Positions 24,035 through 33,964 of a stretch of 64,000 nt of DNA are shown here, one piece after another. Position numbers and translations under genes: made by a program. The stretch comes from Thermoanaerobaculia bacterium (GTDB lineage: Bacteria; Acidobacteriota; Thermoanaerobaculia; Multivoradales; Multivoraceae), in the NCBI GenBank assembly GCA_022826745.1, contig JAJDUI010000037.1:310001-374000 (forward strand), in the 5' to 3' direction. Each line of letters opens with the position of its first letter. Position 1 is the first letter of the stretch. Under the pieces are notes generated by a model. It saw nothing but the letters and a program-made list of their open reading frames with translations. It was not told where the DNA came from and did not search any database.

Positions 24035-25324
24035 CTATCCGGCGGCGGTTTCGGCCTCTTCCGCCTTCTCGACCGGCTCCAGCCTGATCACCGCGCCGTC
24101 CCGCTCGTCGGTGATGACGTAGATGAAGTCGTCGGGGCCCTGCCGGACGTCGCGGATGCGCTTGCCGATCTCCTTGAGCAGCCACTCGCGGCCGAGCTCC
24201 TCGCCCTTCTCGCTGAAGATGAGCCGTTCGAGATGGCCGGTGTTCGGCATCCGGCCGGTCATCAGCGCGCCGGCGAACAGGTTGCCCTTCCACTCGGGGA
24301 AGGCGTCGCCGGTGTAGAAAGCGAGGCCGGAGGGGGCGATGGAGGGCAGCCAGAAGATCGCCGGTTCTTCCATGCCTTCGGCCCAGAAGCGCTCGGAGAT
24401 GCGCACGCCGTTGTAGTGGCGGCCGTAGGAGACGACCGGCCAGCCGTAGTTCTTGCCGGCTTCGATCGCGTTCAGCTCGTCGCCGCCCTGCGGGGCGTGC
24501 TCGGTGGTCCAGGGCTGGTGGGTCTCGGGGTGGAGCGCCAGGCCCATCTGGTTGCGGTGGCCCATCGAGTAGACCTCGGGCTTGTGCCCCTCCTTGCCGA
24601 CGAAGGGGTTGTCGTCGGGCACGCTGCCGTCGAGGCGCAGGCGCAGCGTCTTGCCGGCGTGGCTGTTCGGGTCCTGGGCCAGCTTGGCGTGGCCGAAGAA
24701 GCTCTGCGTGCCGTCGACGAGGTCGGCGCCGAAGGCCCCGCCCATCGTCATGTACATGATGTCCTCGCCGGGCACGAAGGCGAGCCGGGCGGCTGCGATC
24801 GAGCCGCCCCAGGGCTCGGCGACGAACACGTCCTCGACGTCGACGAGGGAGGTGCCGTCGAGCCGGCCGCGGACCAGGGCGACGGTGCCCTCGCGGCCGG
24901 AGACCTGCCGGGTGTAGGTGAGATAGACGTAGCCGTTGTCGGCGAAGTGCGGGTGAGTGGCGACTTCCATCATGCCGGCGAGGCTGCGGGCGAGGACGTC
25001 GTCGGGGACGCCGGAGATCGGCTCGTCGACGAGCACGCCGTCGCGGATCAGGCGCAGGTCGCCGCCCCGCTCGGTGACCAGCATGTCGCCCTTGGGCAGG
25101 AAGGCGAGGGACCACGGCCGGTTGATGCCGCGGACGACGACGGAGACTTTCACCTCGGGGATCAGGTGGGTGTTCATGATCCACGGCTCGTCCGGCAGTT
25201 CGACCCGGGGAAGGCCGCTGCGGCCGCCGCCGTAGCCCGTCTGGGCGACGGCCTGGCCGGCGATGGCGGCGGCGAGCAGGAGCGTGACGATCGGAATGAG
25301 TCGCGTCTTGGTCAATCTGGTCAT
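24035..25324 (-). CDS. PQQ-dependent soluble aldose/sugar dehydrogenase
   Basis: The 429-residue periplasmic quinoprotein of the soluble glucose/sorbosone dehydrogenase family oxidises sugars with PQQ and passes electrons to a carrier. It has a signal peptide (PIVTLLLAAAIAGQAVAQ) and propeller motifs RPWSLAFLPKGDMLVTERGG, ATHPHFADNGYVYLTYT, MGHRNQMGLALHPET, EHAPQGGDELN and GKNYGWPVVSYG, typical of this fold (His and Arg in the PQQ site). It is 10 bp after a cytochrome c gene in the same direction, which fits an electron-transfer pair. No PQQ synthesis genes occur in the window. Confidence 0.9.
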   Translation of the reverse strand: MTRLTKTRLIPIVTLLLAAAIAGQAVAQTGYGGGRSGLPRVELPDEPWIMNTHLIPEVKVSVVVRGINRPWSLAFLPKGDMLVTERGGDLRLIRDGVLVDEPISGVPDDVLARSLAGMMEVATHPHFADNGYVYLTYTRQVSGREGTVALVRGRLDGTSLVDVEDVFVAEPWGGSIAAARLAFVPGEDIMYMTMGGAFGADLVDGTQSFFGHAKLAQDPNSHAGKTLRLRLDGSVPDDNPFVGKEGHKPEVYSMGHRNQMGLALHPETHQPWTTEHAPQGGDELNAIEAGKNYGWPVVSYGRHYNGVRISERFWAEGMEEPAIFWLPSIAPSGLAFYTGDAFPEWKGNLFAGALMTGRMPNTGHLERLIFSEKGEELGREWLLKEIGKRIRDVRQGPDDFIYVITDERDGAVIRLEPVEKAEEAETAAG

Positions 25325-25334
25325 CGTGAATCTC

Positions 25335-25763
25335 CTACTGGGTGTCTGCCGCCGCGTCGTCGTCTTCCGGCCACTCGGCTCCCTGCAGGATCCACAGCCG
25401 GATCGTCTCGATCTGCTCTTCGGTCAACTGGGTGCCGGCCTCGTACGGCGGCATCCGCATCTCCAGGAACTCCGAGCTGACGCGGATGTAGAGCTCGCTG
25501 TCGTCCGGGTCGCCGGGGGCGATGTTGGGGAAGCCGCCGAGGTCCTTGAAGGCCAGCTCCCTGATGTCGAGGCGGAGATCCGCCTCGCGCAGGGACCTGT
25601 CCTCGCCGTGGCACTCGTAGCAGAACGCTTCGAGGATCGGCTGCACGTCCCTGGCGTAGTCGATCTGCTTCTCGTCCTGACCGCTCACCGGCGGCGCGCC
25701 GGCTGTACCGGCGATCAGCAGCGCCAGAGCCACAGCCAGGGACAACCGGGGACGTGTGTACAT
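25335..25763 (-). CDS. Small periplasmic cytochrome c (planctomycete-type c domain)
   Basis: 142 residues with a signal peptide and one haem site, C48-Y-E-C51-H52, in the context DYARDVQPILEAFCYECHG and RGADLRLD-like sequence typical of the PSCyt1 domain. MRMPP provides the distal methionine. It most likely accepts electrons from the sugar dehydrogenase encoded 10 bp downstream. ATG at 25763 is chosen for the AAGGGAAG site 7 bases upstream; a TTG at 25781 is less likely. Confidence 0.88.
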   Translation of the reverse strand: MYTRPRLSLAVALALLIAGTAGAPPVSGQDEKQIDYARDVQPILEAFCYECHGEDRSLREADLRLDIRELAFKDLGGFPNIAPGDPDDSELYIRVSSEFLEMRMPPYEAGTQLTEEQIETIRLWILQGAEWPEDDDAAADTQ

Positions 25764-25882
25764 GCCTTCTCTTCCCTTCAAACCGAGAGACCCGCGCCGC
25801 CTCAGCAGTCTGGACCAGGGCCGGCAACGGGTCTCGGCTACAGTCTAGCCTCTTCCCGACGGGCACCCCCGGAACAACAGCG

Positions 25883-27757
25883 ATGAAGTGTGGAGCGAGG
25901 ATCATACGGCCTCTGGCGGCGACGGTCGCGGCGGTTGCCGTCCTGGGCTGCGGCGACGGTTCCTCGGACGGTCCGGCGCGCGCCGACTGGCCGATGTACC
26001 GCGGCGACGCCGCAGGAACCGGGTACTCGCCACTCGGCGAGATCACGACCGCCAACGTCGGCTACCTCGAGCCGGCCTGGAGCTTCGCACTCGCCTCTTC
26101 GCCCGCCGGCGAGGGTGCGGCGGGCGATCCCGGGCGGCCGGCGCGCTCCCAGGCGACGCCGATCGCGGTGGACGGCCTGCTCTACCTGCCGGCGGCCGGC
26201 GCGGTGGTCGCGCTCGATGCGGCGACCGGGGCCGAGATCTGGCGCCACACGGTGGCGGACGGCGCCCCTTCGCGCCGCGGCGTCTCGTACTGGCCGGGCG
26301 GCGGCGCGGACGGGGCCGCGCCCCGCATCCTGTTCTGCGCCGGCGCGCGTCTCGTCGCGCTCGACGCGGCCACGGGAACGCCGGCGACGGAGTTCGGCGA
26401 TGGCGGCATGGTCGACATCGGCGTCCCCTACAACTCCGTGCCCCTGGTCTGGGAGGACATCGTCGTCGTCGGCGCCAACACGCCGCCGGGAACCGCGGGT
26501 GGCATCGGCAACGCCCGGGCGTTCAGCGCCGTCACCGGCGAGAAGCTCTGGGAGTTCAACTCCGTGGCCCAGCCGGGCGAGGTCGGCCACGAGACCTGGG
26601 AGGGCGAGAGCTGGCGGGGCCGTCTGGGCGGGAACGCCTGGCCGTTCTACTTCACGGTCGATGAGGAACGGGAACTCGTGTTCCTGCCGCTCGCCGCGCC
26701 GATTCCCTTCGCCTACGGCGGCGACCGGCACGGCGCCAACCTGTTCGCGAACGCGGTGGTCGCCGTCGACATCCGGACCGGTGAGTACCGCTGGCACTTC
26801 CAGACGATCCACCACGACATCTGGGACCACGATCCGCCGGCGCCGCCGGTCTTGTTCGAGGTCGAGCGGGGCGGCGAGACGATCGACGCCCTCGCCGTGA
26901 CGACGAAGTCCGGCTACCTCTTCGTCCTGAACCGGGAGAACGGCGAGCCGGTCTTCGGTGTCGAGGAGCGGCCGATGCCGGCGAGCGAGGTGCCCGGGGA
27001 GCAGACCCACCCGACCCAGCCGATTCCGAGTGTGACGCCGGCATTGGGGCGAGTCGGCTACGAGGCGAAGGACCTGGTGACCGCCGACGACACGACCGCC
27101 GAGCACGCGGAAGCCTGCGCCGAACTGGTCGAGAGGGCCGGACCACTTCACAACGCGGGCCCGTACACGCCCTGGATCCATCGTGGCGCCGAGGAGCGCG
27201 GCGCCACCCTGCTGTTCCCGGGCCTCGCCGGCGGCCCGAACTGGGGCGGTGTCGCCTTCGATCCGGCGACGCGCCGGTTGCTCGCCCTCAGCCAGGACGT
27301 CGGCACGATGGGCTGGGTCGAGGAGGACACGGAGGCCGATCCCGCGACGTACGTCCTGCGGGTGGCCCGGCCGTTCTCCTTCGCGGTCCGCATCGGCGAC
27401 GTGTCCTGGCCGTGCCAGAAACCGCCCTGGGGAACGCTGACCGCGGTCGATGCCGATACCGGCCAAGTCGCCTGGCGGCGGCCGCTCGGACTGACCGAGG
27501 GCCTGCCGGCGGAGAAGCGGGAGACCGGCCGCCCGGGCCGCGCCTCGGCGATCGTCACCGCCGGCGGCCTCGCCTTCATCGCCGCGACCGACGACCGCCG
27601 CTTCCGGGCGCTCGACGTGGAGACCGGCGAGGAACTGTGGTCGCTGGAGTTGCCGCTCCAGGGCAACGCGAACCCGATGACGTACGTGGCGGCGGACGGC
27701 CGGCAGTACGTGGCGGTGGCGGCGACGGAAGAGCTGGTCGCGTTCCGGTTGCCGTAG
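25883..27757 (+). CDS. PQQ-binding beta-propeller lipoprotein (quinoprotein dehydrogenase)
   Basis: The 624-residue lipoprotein (lipobox VLGC, Cys23) has an eight-bladed quinoprotein propeller. Repeats include GATGAEIWRHTV, TGEKLWEFNS, TGEYRWHFQTIHHDIWDHD, TGQVAWRRPL and TGEELWSLELP. The WDHD motif (DIWDHDPPAPPVL) is the active-site/PQQ region of the alcohol/glucose dehydrogenase families. Because it is anchored as a lipoprotein without the N-terminal membrane domain of Gcd, it resembles the many marine PQQ dehydrogenases of unknown substrate. It is divergent from the cytochrome/sugar dehydrogenase pair and 13 bp upstream of the APH-like gene. Confidence 0.88.
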   Translation: MKCGARIIRPLAATVAAVAVLGCGDGSSDGPARADWPMYRGDAAGTGYSPLGEITTANVGYLEPAWSFALASSPAGEGAAGDPGRPARSQATPIAVDGLLYLPAAGAVVALDAATGAEIWRHTVADGAPSRRGVSYWPGGGADGAAPRILFCAGARLVALDAATGTPATEFGDGGMVDIGVPYNSVPLVWEDIVVVGANTPPGTAGGIGNARAFSAVTGEKLWEFNSVAQPGEVGHETWEGESWRGRLGGNAWPFYFTVDEERELVFLPLAAPIPFAYGGDRHGANLFANAVVAVDIRTGEYRWHFQTIHHDIWDHDPPAPPVLFEVERGGETIDALAVTTKSGYLFVLNRENGEPVFGVEERPMPASEVPGEQTHPTQPIPSVTPALGRVGYEAKDLVTADDTTAEHAEACAELVERAGPLHNAGPYTPWIHRGAEERGATLLFPGLAGGPNWGGVAFDPATRRLLALSQDVGTMGWVEEDTEADPATYVLRVARPFSFAVRIGDVSWPCQKPPWGTLTAVDADTGQVAWRRPLGLTEGLPAEKRETGRPGRASAIVTAGGLAFIAATDDRRFRALDVETGEELWSLELPLQGNANPMTYVAADGRQYVAVAATEELVAFRLP

Positions 27758-27770
27758 AGTTCCGACGATC

Positions 27771-28826
27771 ATGTCGACACACGACGAAAGTACGGGCCCC
27801 GAGGGCTACGATCAACCCGCGGTCGAGGCCTGGATCGCCGACCACGTCGACAGCCTGACGCCGCCCCTCCAGTGGACCCGGCTTCAGGGCGGCCACTCGA
27901 ACCTGACCTACCGGATCGACGACTCGGAGGGCCGCGCCGCGGTCATCCGCCGGCCGCCGCAGGGCAAGCTCCTGCCCAAGGCGCACGACATGAGCCGCGA
28001 GTGGGCGCTGATCTCGGCGCTCGGGCCGACTCCGGTGCCGGTGCCGCCGGCGATCGCCTTCTGCGAGAGCCCGGACGTCACCGGCGCCTGGTTCTACGTG
28101 ATGGGCCTGGTCAATGGCCGGCCGCTCTACAGCTCGGCCCACACCGAGGAGTGGGTGCCGCGGGAACGTCGCCCGAGGCTGGCGCATTCGTTCATCGACG
28201 TGCTGGCCGCACTCCACGCCGTCGACCCGGACGAGGTGGGCCTCGGTGAACTCGGCAAGCGCGACAGCTATGTCGGACGGCAGCTTCGCACCTGGTACCG
28301 GTCGTGGACCGCTTCCGTCGAGCCCGCGCAGCTCGACGACCCGCGGGCGCACCATCTGCAGCGCTACTTCCTCGATCACCTGCCGGACCAAGGGCCGGCG
28401 CGGGTCGTCCACGGCGACTACGGGCTGCACAACTGCCTGGTGGGGCCGGACTCCACGATTGCCGCCGTCGTTGACTGGGAGATCTCGACCCTGGGCGATC
28501 CGCTGGCGGACCTGGCCTACGCGATGAACCAGTGGATGCCGGCGACGGACACGATGCCCACCGGCGCCGGCGGTGCCACCGCGGCGCCCGGCTTCCCGGC
28601 GCGCGAGGAACTGCTGGAGCGCTACGCGGAGCGGACCGGTCGCGACCTGTCGAATCTCGATTACTACGTGGGCTTCAACCGCTGGAAGTCGGCTGCGATC
28701 GTGCACGGCGTGTATGCCCGGTACATGGAAGGCAAGAAGAGCACCGCGGGCGTCGACCTGCCGGAGATGCGCGAGCGCATCGTGCGGACGCTCGACCTGG
28801 CGGAAGAGGCAGTGAACCGCCTGTAA
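27771..28826 (+). CDS. APH-family phosphotransferase (ACAD10/11-type kinase-like)
   Basis: The 351-residue cytosolic protein-kinase-fold enzyme has LQGGHSNLTYRI (nucleotide loop), AAVIRRPPQGKLLPKAHDM, VVHGDYGLHNCLVG (catalytic loop with Asp and Asn) and VVDWEISTLGDPLADL (metal-binding Asp). The latter motifs match the phosphotransferase family near acyl-CoA dehydrogenase 10/11 rather than antibiotic kinases, and suggest phosphorylation of a hydroxyacyl-type substrate. The gene follows the quinoprotein closely and is followed by a strong hairpin at 28827-28848. Confidence 0.85.
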   Translation: MSTHDESTGPEGYDQPAVEAWIADHVDSLTPPLQWTRLQGGHSNLTYRIDDSEGRAAVIRRPPQGKLLPKAHDMSREWALISALGPTPVPVPPAIAFCESPDVTGAWFYVMGLVNGRPLYSSAHTEEWVPRERRPRLAHSFIDVLAALHAVDPDEVGLGELGKRDSYVGRQLRTWYRSWTASVEPAQLDDPRAHHLQRYFLDHLPDQGPARVVHGDYGLHNCLVGPDSTIAAVVDWEISTLGDPLADLAYAMNQWMPATDTMPTGAGGATAAPGFPAREELLERYAERTGRDLSNLDYYVGFNRWKSAAIVHGVYARYMEGKKSTAGVDLPEMRERIVRTLDLAEEAVNRL

Positions 28827-28848
28827 CCGCGGGTCTTCTGACCCGCGG
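28827..28848 (+). terminator. 9-bp hairpin after the APH gene (hairpin-1-like)
   Basis: CCGCGGGTC / GACCCGCGG with loop TTCT forms a perfect 9-bp stem that begins one base after the APH stop. Its core (GCGGGTC-TTCT-GACCCGC) is identical to hairpin 1 of the dispersed three-hairpin element at 6876-6893. There is no T-run, so terminator activity is uncertain; it is equally a solo hairpin-1 copy. Confidence 0.5.
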
Positions 28849-28889
28849 AAGGCAACGCGCGTGCGAAGCACAGCCTGAAGGAGAGAGCC

Positions 28890-30104
28890 ATGACCATTCG
28901 CAAGCGAAGACCAAGCCGCCGCGCCTTCCTCGGACTTGCCGGCGCCGCCGCGGCGAGTTCTCTCCATCCCGCTGCTCGCGCGCAGACGGCCGGGGAGATC
29001 CGAGACCTTGGTGAGACCCCCACCGAGTACGGCAAGCCGTCGGCCTTTGAGGACTCGAAGCGCTGGAGCCGCGCGCCCGACGCCACGGCGTCGTCCTCGA
29101 ACACGCCGCTTGCCGATCTCGAGGGCATCGTCACACCGTCCGGGCTCCACTTCGAGCGCCACCACACCGGGGTGCCGGCGATCGACCCGGACAGCCACCG
29201 GCTGACGATTCACGGGCTCGTCGATCGTCCGCTCGTCTTCACGATGGACGACCTCGTGCGGATGTCCTCGGTGTCGCGTTTCCACTTCATCGAGTGCTCC
29301 GGCAACAGCGCACGCGAGTGGTCGCCGGCCGGCGCGCCGAACGTTCAGTTGAGCCACGGCCTGGCGAGCTGCAGCGAGTGGACCGGCGTGCTGCTGGCCG
29401 ACCTGCTGGACGAGGTCGGCGTGAAGCCAGAGGCGAGCTGGATCGTCGCGGAAGGCGCCGACGCGGGCCTGATGAGCCGCAGCGTGCCGCTGGAGCGGGC
29501 GCTCGACGACGTGATGATCGCCTACGGCCAGAACGGCGAGGCGGTCCGGCCCGAGCAGGGCTACCCGCTGCGGCTCCTGGTGCCGGGCTGCGAAGGCAGC
29601 ATCAGCGTCAAGTGGCTGCGGCGGATCGAGGTGGCCCACATGCCGTCGATGGCCCGCGACGAGACATCGAAGTACACGGACCTGCTGCCGGACGGCAAGG
29701 CGCGGCAGCTCACGCTGGTCATGGACGCGAAGTCCGTCATCACGCGGCCCTCGGGCGAGCAGAAGCTGGACGGTCCCGGGTTCTGCGAGATCCGCGGCCT
29801 GGCCTGGTCCGGCCGCGGCACGATCTCACGCGTGGAGGTGTCGACGGACGGCGGCCGCTCGTGGACGGATGCCGAGATCGAGGGGCCGCGCCACGCGAAG
29901 GCGTTCACCCGCTTTCGCTTGCCCTGGCGCTGGGACGGCGGCCGGCACGTGTTGATGTCGAGGGCGACGGACGACACGGGCTACGTTCAGCCGACCCTTG
30001 CGGCGCTGCTCGATGCGAGAGGCCGGTCGACGATCTACCACAACAACCGGATCAAGGCCTGGGAAGTGCAGGAGTCAGGCGAGGTGACGAATGCCGAGGC
30101 GTAG
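28890..30104 (+). CDS. soxC: Molybdopterin sulfite dehydrogenase, SoxC/SorA type
   Basis: 404-residue periplasmic molybdenum enzyme of the sulfite oxidase family. A twin-arginine signal (RRPSRRAFLGLAG) exports the folded protein. The molybdenum ligand Cys136 lies in FHFIECSGNSAREW. Further marks are WTGVLLADLLDEVGV, GYPLRLLVPGCEGSISVKWLRRI and a C-terminal Mo-co dimerisation domain (RVEVSTDGGRSWTDAEI, RFRLPWRWDGG). It overlaps the downstream cytochrome gene by 14 bp, the usual SoxCD/SorAB pairing. No soxXAYZB genes are nearby, so it probably works as a stand-alone sulfite-oxidising pair. Separating SoxC from SorA needs phylogeny. Confidence 0.92.
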   Translation: MTIRKRRPSRRAFLGLAGAAAASSLHPAARAQTAGEIRDLGETPTEYGKPSAFEDSKRWSRAPDATASSSNTPLADLEGIVTPSGLHFERHHTGVPAIDPDSHRLTIHGLVDRPLVFTMDDLVRMSSVSRFHFIECSGNSAREWSPAGAPNVQLSHGLASCSEWTGVLLADLLDEVGVKPEASWIVAEGADAGLMSRSVPLERALDDVMIAYGQNGEAVRPEQGYPLRLLVPGCEGSISVKWLRRIEVAHMPSMARDETSKYTDLLPDGKARQLTLVMDAKSVITRPSGEQKLDGPGFCEIRGLAWSGRGTISRVEVSTDGGRSWTDAEIEGPRHAKAFTRFRLPWRWDGGRHVLMSRATDDTGYVQPTLAALLDARGRSTIYHNNRIKAWEVQESGEVTNAEA

Positions 30105-30720
30105 CGGCCCGCTTCTCGCTGGGTGCGCGGGTCCTCTGACCCGCTGCCGCCGAAGGCGGCGTCGAAACGCGCGAGGCGTCAGCCTCGCTCCTTTCTGCGC
30201 CGTCCTCCTCCTTCTCGCCGTGCCAGTTACCCACGCTGCCGACGAATCGGAGCGCACGGGTCTCGGCCACGAAGCCACCGCCGAGGAACTCGGCGCCGCC
30301 GGCTACACCGTCTTCCCAGACGGCAAGGGCCTGCCCGAAGGCCGCGGGACCGTCAGCGAAGGCAAGGCCGTGTACCAGCAGTTCTGCGCCGCCTGCCACG
30401 GCCGGAACGCCGAAGGCGACGAGGCCGCAGCCCTCGTCGGCGGCCGCGACAGCCTCACGTCCGAGCGGCCACGAAAGACCGTCGAGAGCTACTGGCCCTA
30501 CGCCACGAGCCTGTGGGACTACATCCGTCGCTCCATGCCCTACGAGTCGCCGGGCTCGCTCAGCGACGACGAGATCTACGCCGTCGTCGCCCACCTGCTG
30601 CACCTGGGAGACATCGTCGGCGAAGACGCGGTGCTCGACCGGGAGACCCTGCCCAGGGTCGAGATGCCGAACCGCGACGGCTTCGTGTCCGACGATCGGC
30701 CGGATACGGGCGGCGAGTGA
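30091..30720 (+). CDS. soxD: SoxD/SorB-like monohaem cytochrome c with a repeat in its signal region
   Basis: 209-residue c-type cytochrome, haem site C99-A-A-C102-H103, followed by VESYWPYATSLWDYIRRSMP, SLSDDEIYAVVAHLLHL and MPNRDGFVSDD, the typical SoxD/SorB cytochrome pattern. It should take electrons from the SoxC-like enzyme. ATG at 30091 has GAGGTG 5 bases upstream and lies inside the end of soxC. With this start, residues about 10-34 are encoded by a full three-hairpin repeat and give a run of arginines directly before the hydrophobic core FCAVLLLLAVPVTHAA, so the n-region of the signal peptide is unusually long. A CTG at 30136 is the only shorter alternative. Confidence 0.85.
   Translation: MPRRSGPLLAGCAGPLTRCRRRRRRNARGVSLAPFCAVLLLLAVPVTHAADESERTGLGHEATAEELGAAGYTVFPDGKGLPEGRGTVSEGKAVYQQFCAACHGRNAEGDEAAALVGGRDSLTSERPRKTVESYWPYATSLWDYIRRSMPYESPGSLSDDEIYAVVAHLLHLGDIVGEDAVLDRETLPRVEMPNRDGFVSDDRPDTGGE
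30119..30191 (+). repeat. Three-hairpin element, full copy, coding (signal-peptide region)
   Basis: Hairpin 1 GCGGGTC-CTCT-GACCCGC, hairpin 2 GCCGCC-GAA-GGCGGC, hairpin 3 GCGAGGC-GTCA-GCCTCGC. Here the gene runs in the sense direction of the repeat, so the element encodes an arginine-rich segment in the SoxD-like cytochrome, unlike the translation in the GT genes. Confidence 0.92.
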
Positions 30721-30735
30721 GCAGGGGCTGAGTCG

Positions 30736-32253
<1,518 letters not shown>

Positions 32254-32318
32254 GAAGCGATCTCTCGAACGTGGTTGGGAGTAGACTCCGCAGTGTATCG
32301 ACCCGGAGGAGTACCGAG

Positions 32319-33791
32319 TTGCCTGATACGCGCGTTCGATTCCTCTTCGCAGCGGCGGCGCTCTCCGTCGCAATCGGCTGTGCATCCGCGCCCGAGGCTC
32401 GCCAACCCAACGTCGTCTTCATCCTCGCCGACGACCTCGGCTACGGCGACCTCGGCACCTACGGCAGCACGATCATCGAGACCCCGCACATCGACGCCCT
32501 CGCCGCCTCCGGCGTCCGCTTCGAAGCCGGCTACGTCACCGCCGCCGTCTGCAGCCCGTCCCGCGCCGGCCTGATGACCGGCCGCTACCCCCAGCGCCAT
32601 GGCTACGAGTTCAACGGGATGGGCCGGGCGTTCGGCCTGAGCCTCGACGAGAAGACCCTGGCCGAGGTGATGCGGTCCGCCGGCTACGCGACCGGTGCGG
32701 TCGGCAAGTGGCAGCTCGGCTGGGAAGGCGGCATGCACCCGCTCGACCGCGGCTTCGACGAGTTCTTCGGCATGCAGAGCGGCTCGATCTTCATCGAACC
32801 ATCCGCCGAAGGAGTGGAGAACTGGAATCCCGCGCCGATCTCCGAAACGCGCCAGCGGCCCATCTTCCGCGGCCGCGAAGTCGTCGAGGAGACCGAGTAC
32901 CTGACCGAGGTCCTGACCCGCGAGGCGCTCGACTTCATCGACCGGCACCACGAGGAGCCGTTCTTCCTGTATCTCGCCCACTACACGCCGCACGTGCCGC
33001 TGCAGGCGACCGCGAAGTACCTCGACCGCTATCGCCACATCGAGGACCCGAAGACCCGCATCTTCGCGGCGATGGTCTCGTCGCTCGACGACAGCGTCGG
33101 CGAAGTCGTGGCGAAACTGAGCGAGCACGGCATCGAGGAGGACACGATGATCGTCTTCCTCTCCGACAACGGCTGCGCCCTGTACGTCGACGGAGCCTGC
33201 ACCAACGGTCCGCTCCGCGGCGGCAAGCGCTGGTTCTTCGACGGCGGCATCCGCGTGCCGTTTCTGCTGAGTTGGCCGGGCGGCGTCGAGCCGGGCCAGG
33301 TCTACGAGCCGGCCGTCTCGTCGCTCGACCTGCTGCCGACGTTCGCCGCCGTCGCCGGGGCGTCGCTGCCCGAGAAGCCGCTCGACGGCGTCGATCTTCT
33401 GCCCTACGTTCGCGGCGAGAAGACGGGACCGCCGCACGAGATGCTGTTCTGGCGCGCCGGCCCGAACCGCGCCGTCCGCCGTGGCGACTGGAAGCTCTGG
33501 GAAGTCAACCGGGCAACCGAAGAGCGCCTCTCCCAGATCACCCGCACCGGCGATCTGCTCCGGGACTTCGACGCGCCCCGCGACTCACCCCTCGGCCAGG
33601 TCCTGCGGCTCCACGACCTGGGGGTCGACCTCGGCGAGTTGCACACCGTAGCCGGCGAGGAGGCCGAGACTCTCGAAGAACTCCAGCGCGCCCTCGACGC
33701 CTGGGAAAGCGAACTCGCCGAACCCCGGTGGTGGAGCAACCGCGGCACCGCCGCCGTCGTCGACGGCGAGGGGCTTCAGCTCATCTTCTGA
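32319..33791 (+). CDS. Type I sulfatase, exported lipoprotein
   Basis: 490-residue arylsulfatase-family enzyme. The start is TTG at 32319, placed 8 bases after GGAGGA. A signal with lipobox AIGC (Cys21) follows, then the metal-binding NVVFILADDLGYGDLG and the formylglycine site CSPSR (Cys78) in AAVCSPSRAGLMTGRYP. VGKWQLG, PFFLYLAHYTPHVPL and VFLSDNG complete the active site. The cysteine needs a formylglycine-generating enzyme, which is not in this window. The substrate is probably a sulfated polysaccharide or steroid; specificity cannot be told from the sequence. Confidence 0.92.
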   Translation: MPDTRVRFLFAAAALSVAIGCASAPEARQPNVVFILADDLGYGDLGTYGSTIIETPHIDALAASGVRFEAGYVTAAVCSPSRAGLMTGRYPQRHGYEFNGMGRAFGLSLDEKTLAEVMRSAGYATGAVGKWQLGWEGGMHPLDRGFDEFFGMQSGSIFIEPSAEGVENWNPAPISETRQRPIFRGREVVEETEYLTEVLTREALDFIDRHHEEPFFLYLAHYTPHVPLQATAKYLDRYRHIEDPKTRIFAAMVSSLDDSVGEVVAKLSEHGIEEDTMIVFLSDNGCALYVDGACTNGPLRGGKRWFFDGGIRVPFLLSWPGGVEPGQVYEPAVSSLDLLPTFAAVAGASLPEKPLDGVDLLPYVRGEKTGPPHEMLFWRAGPNRAVRRGDWKLWEVNRATEERLSQITRTGDLLRDFDAPRDSPLGQVLRLHDLGVDLGELHTVAGEEAETLEELQRALDAWESELAEPRWWSNRGTAAVVDGEGLQLIF

Positions 33792-33810
33792 ACCGGGAAT
33801 GCCGGTGCCT

Positions 33811-33841
33811 CGAGTGTCGGTGCGCCGGCCTTCTGGCCGGC
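33811..33841 (+). repeat. Left arm of 31-bp perfect inverted repeat (hairpin-1 type)
   Basis: Contains GCCGGCC-TTCT-GGCCGGC preceded by GTCGGTGC. All 31 bases match the reverse complement of 36192-36222. Confidence 0.9.
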
Positions 33842-33868
33842 CTCCCCAAGAGCGCGCGAGGCCCCAAA

Positions 33869-33941
33869 CTGGGTGCGCCGGCGTCCCCGCCGGCTGCCGC
33901 CGAAGGCGGCCAGGAAACGCGCGAGGCGTCAGCCTCGCTCC
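33869..33941 (+). repeat. Three-hairpin element, full copy, intergenic
   Basis: Hairpin 1 GCCGGCG-TCCC-CGCCGGC, hairpin 2 GCCGCC-GAA-GGCGGC, hairpin 3 GCGAGGC-GTCA-GCCTCGC. It lies between the convergent sulfatase and coiled-coil genes and might act as a two-way terminator. Confidence 0.9.
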
Positions 33942-33964
33942 ACTACATGTGAAGCGGGGTCGAC

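Noticed and set aside
27771..28826. Aminoglycoside resistance gene
   Set aside because: The kinase motifs match the ACAD10/11-type phosphotransferase group more than known resistance enzymes; nothing supports antibiotic specificity.
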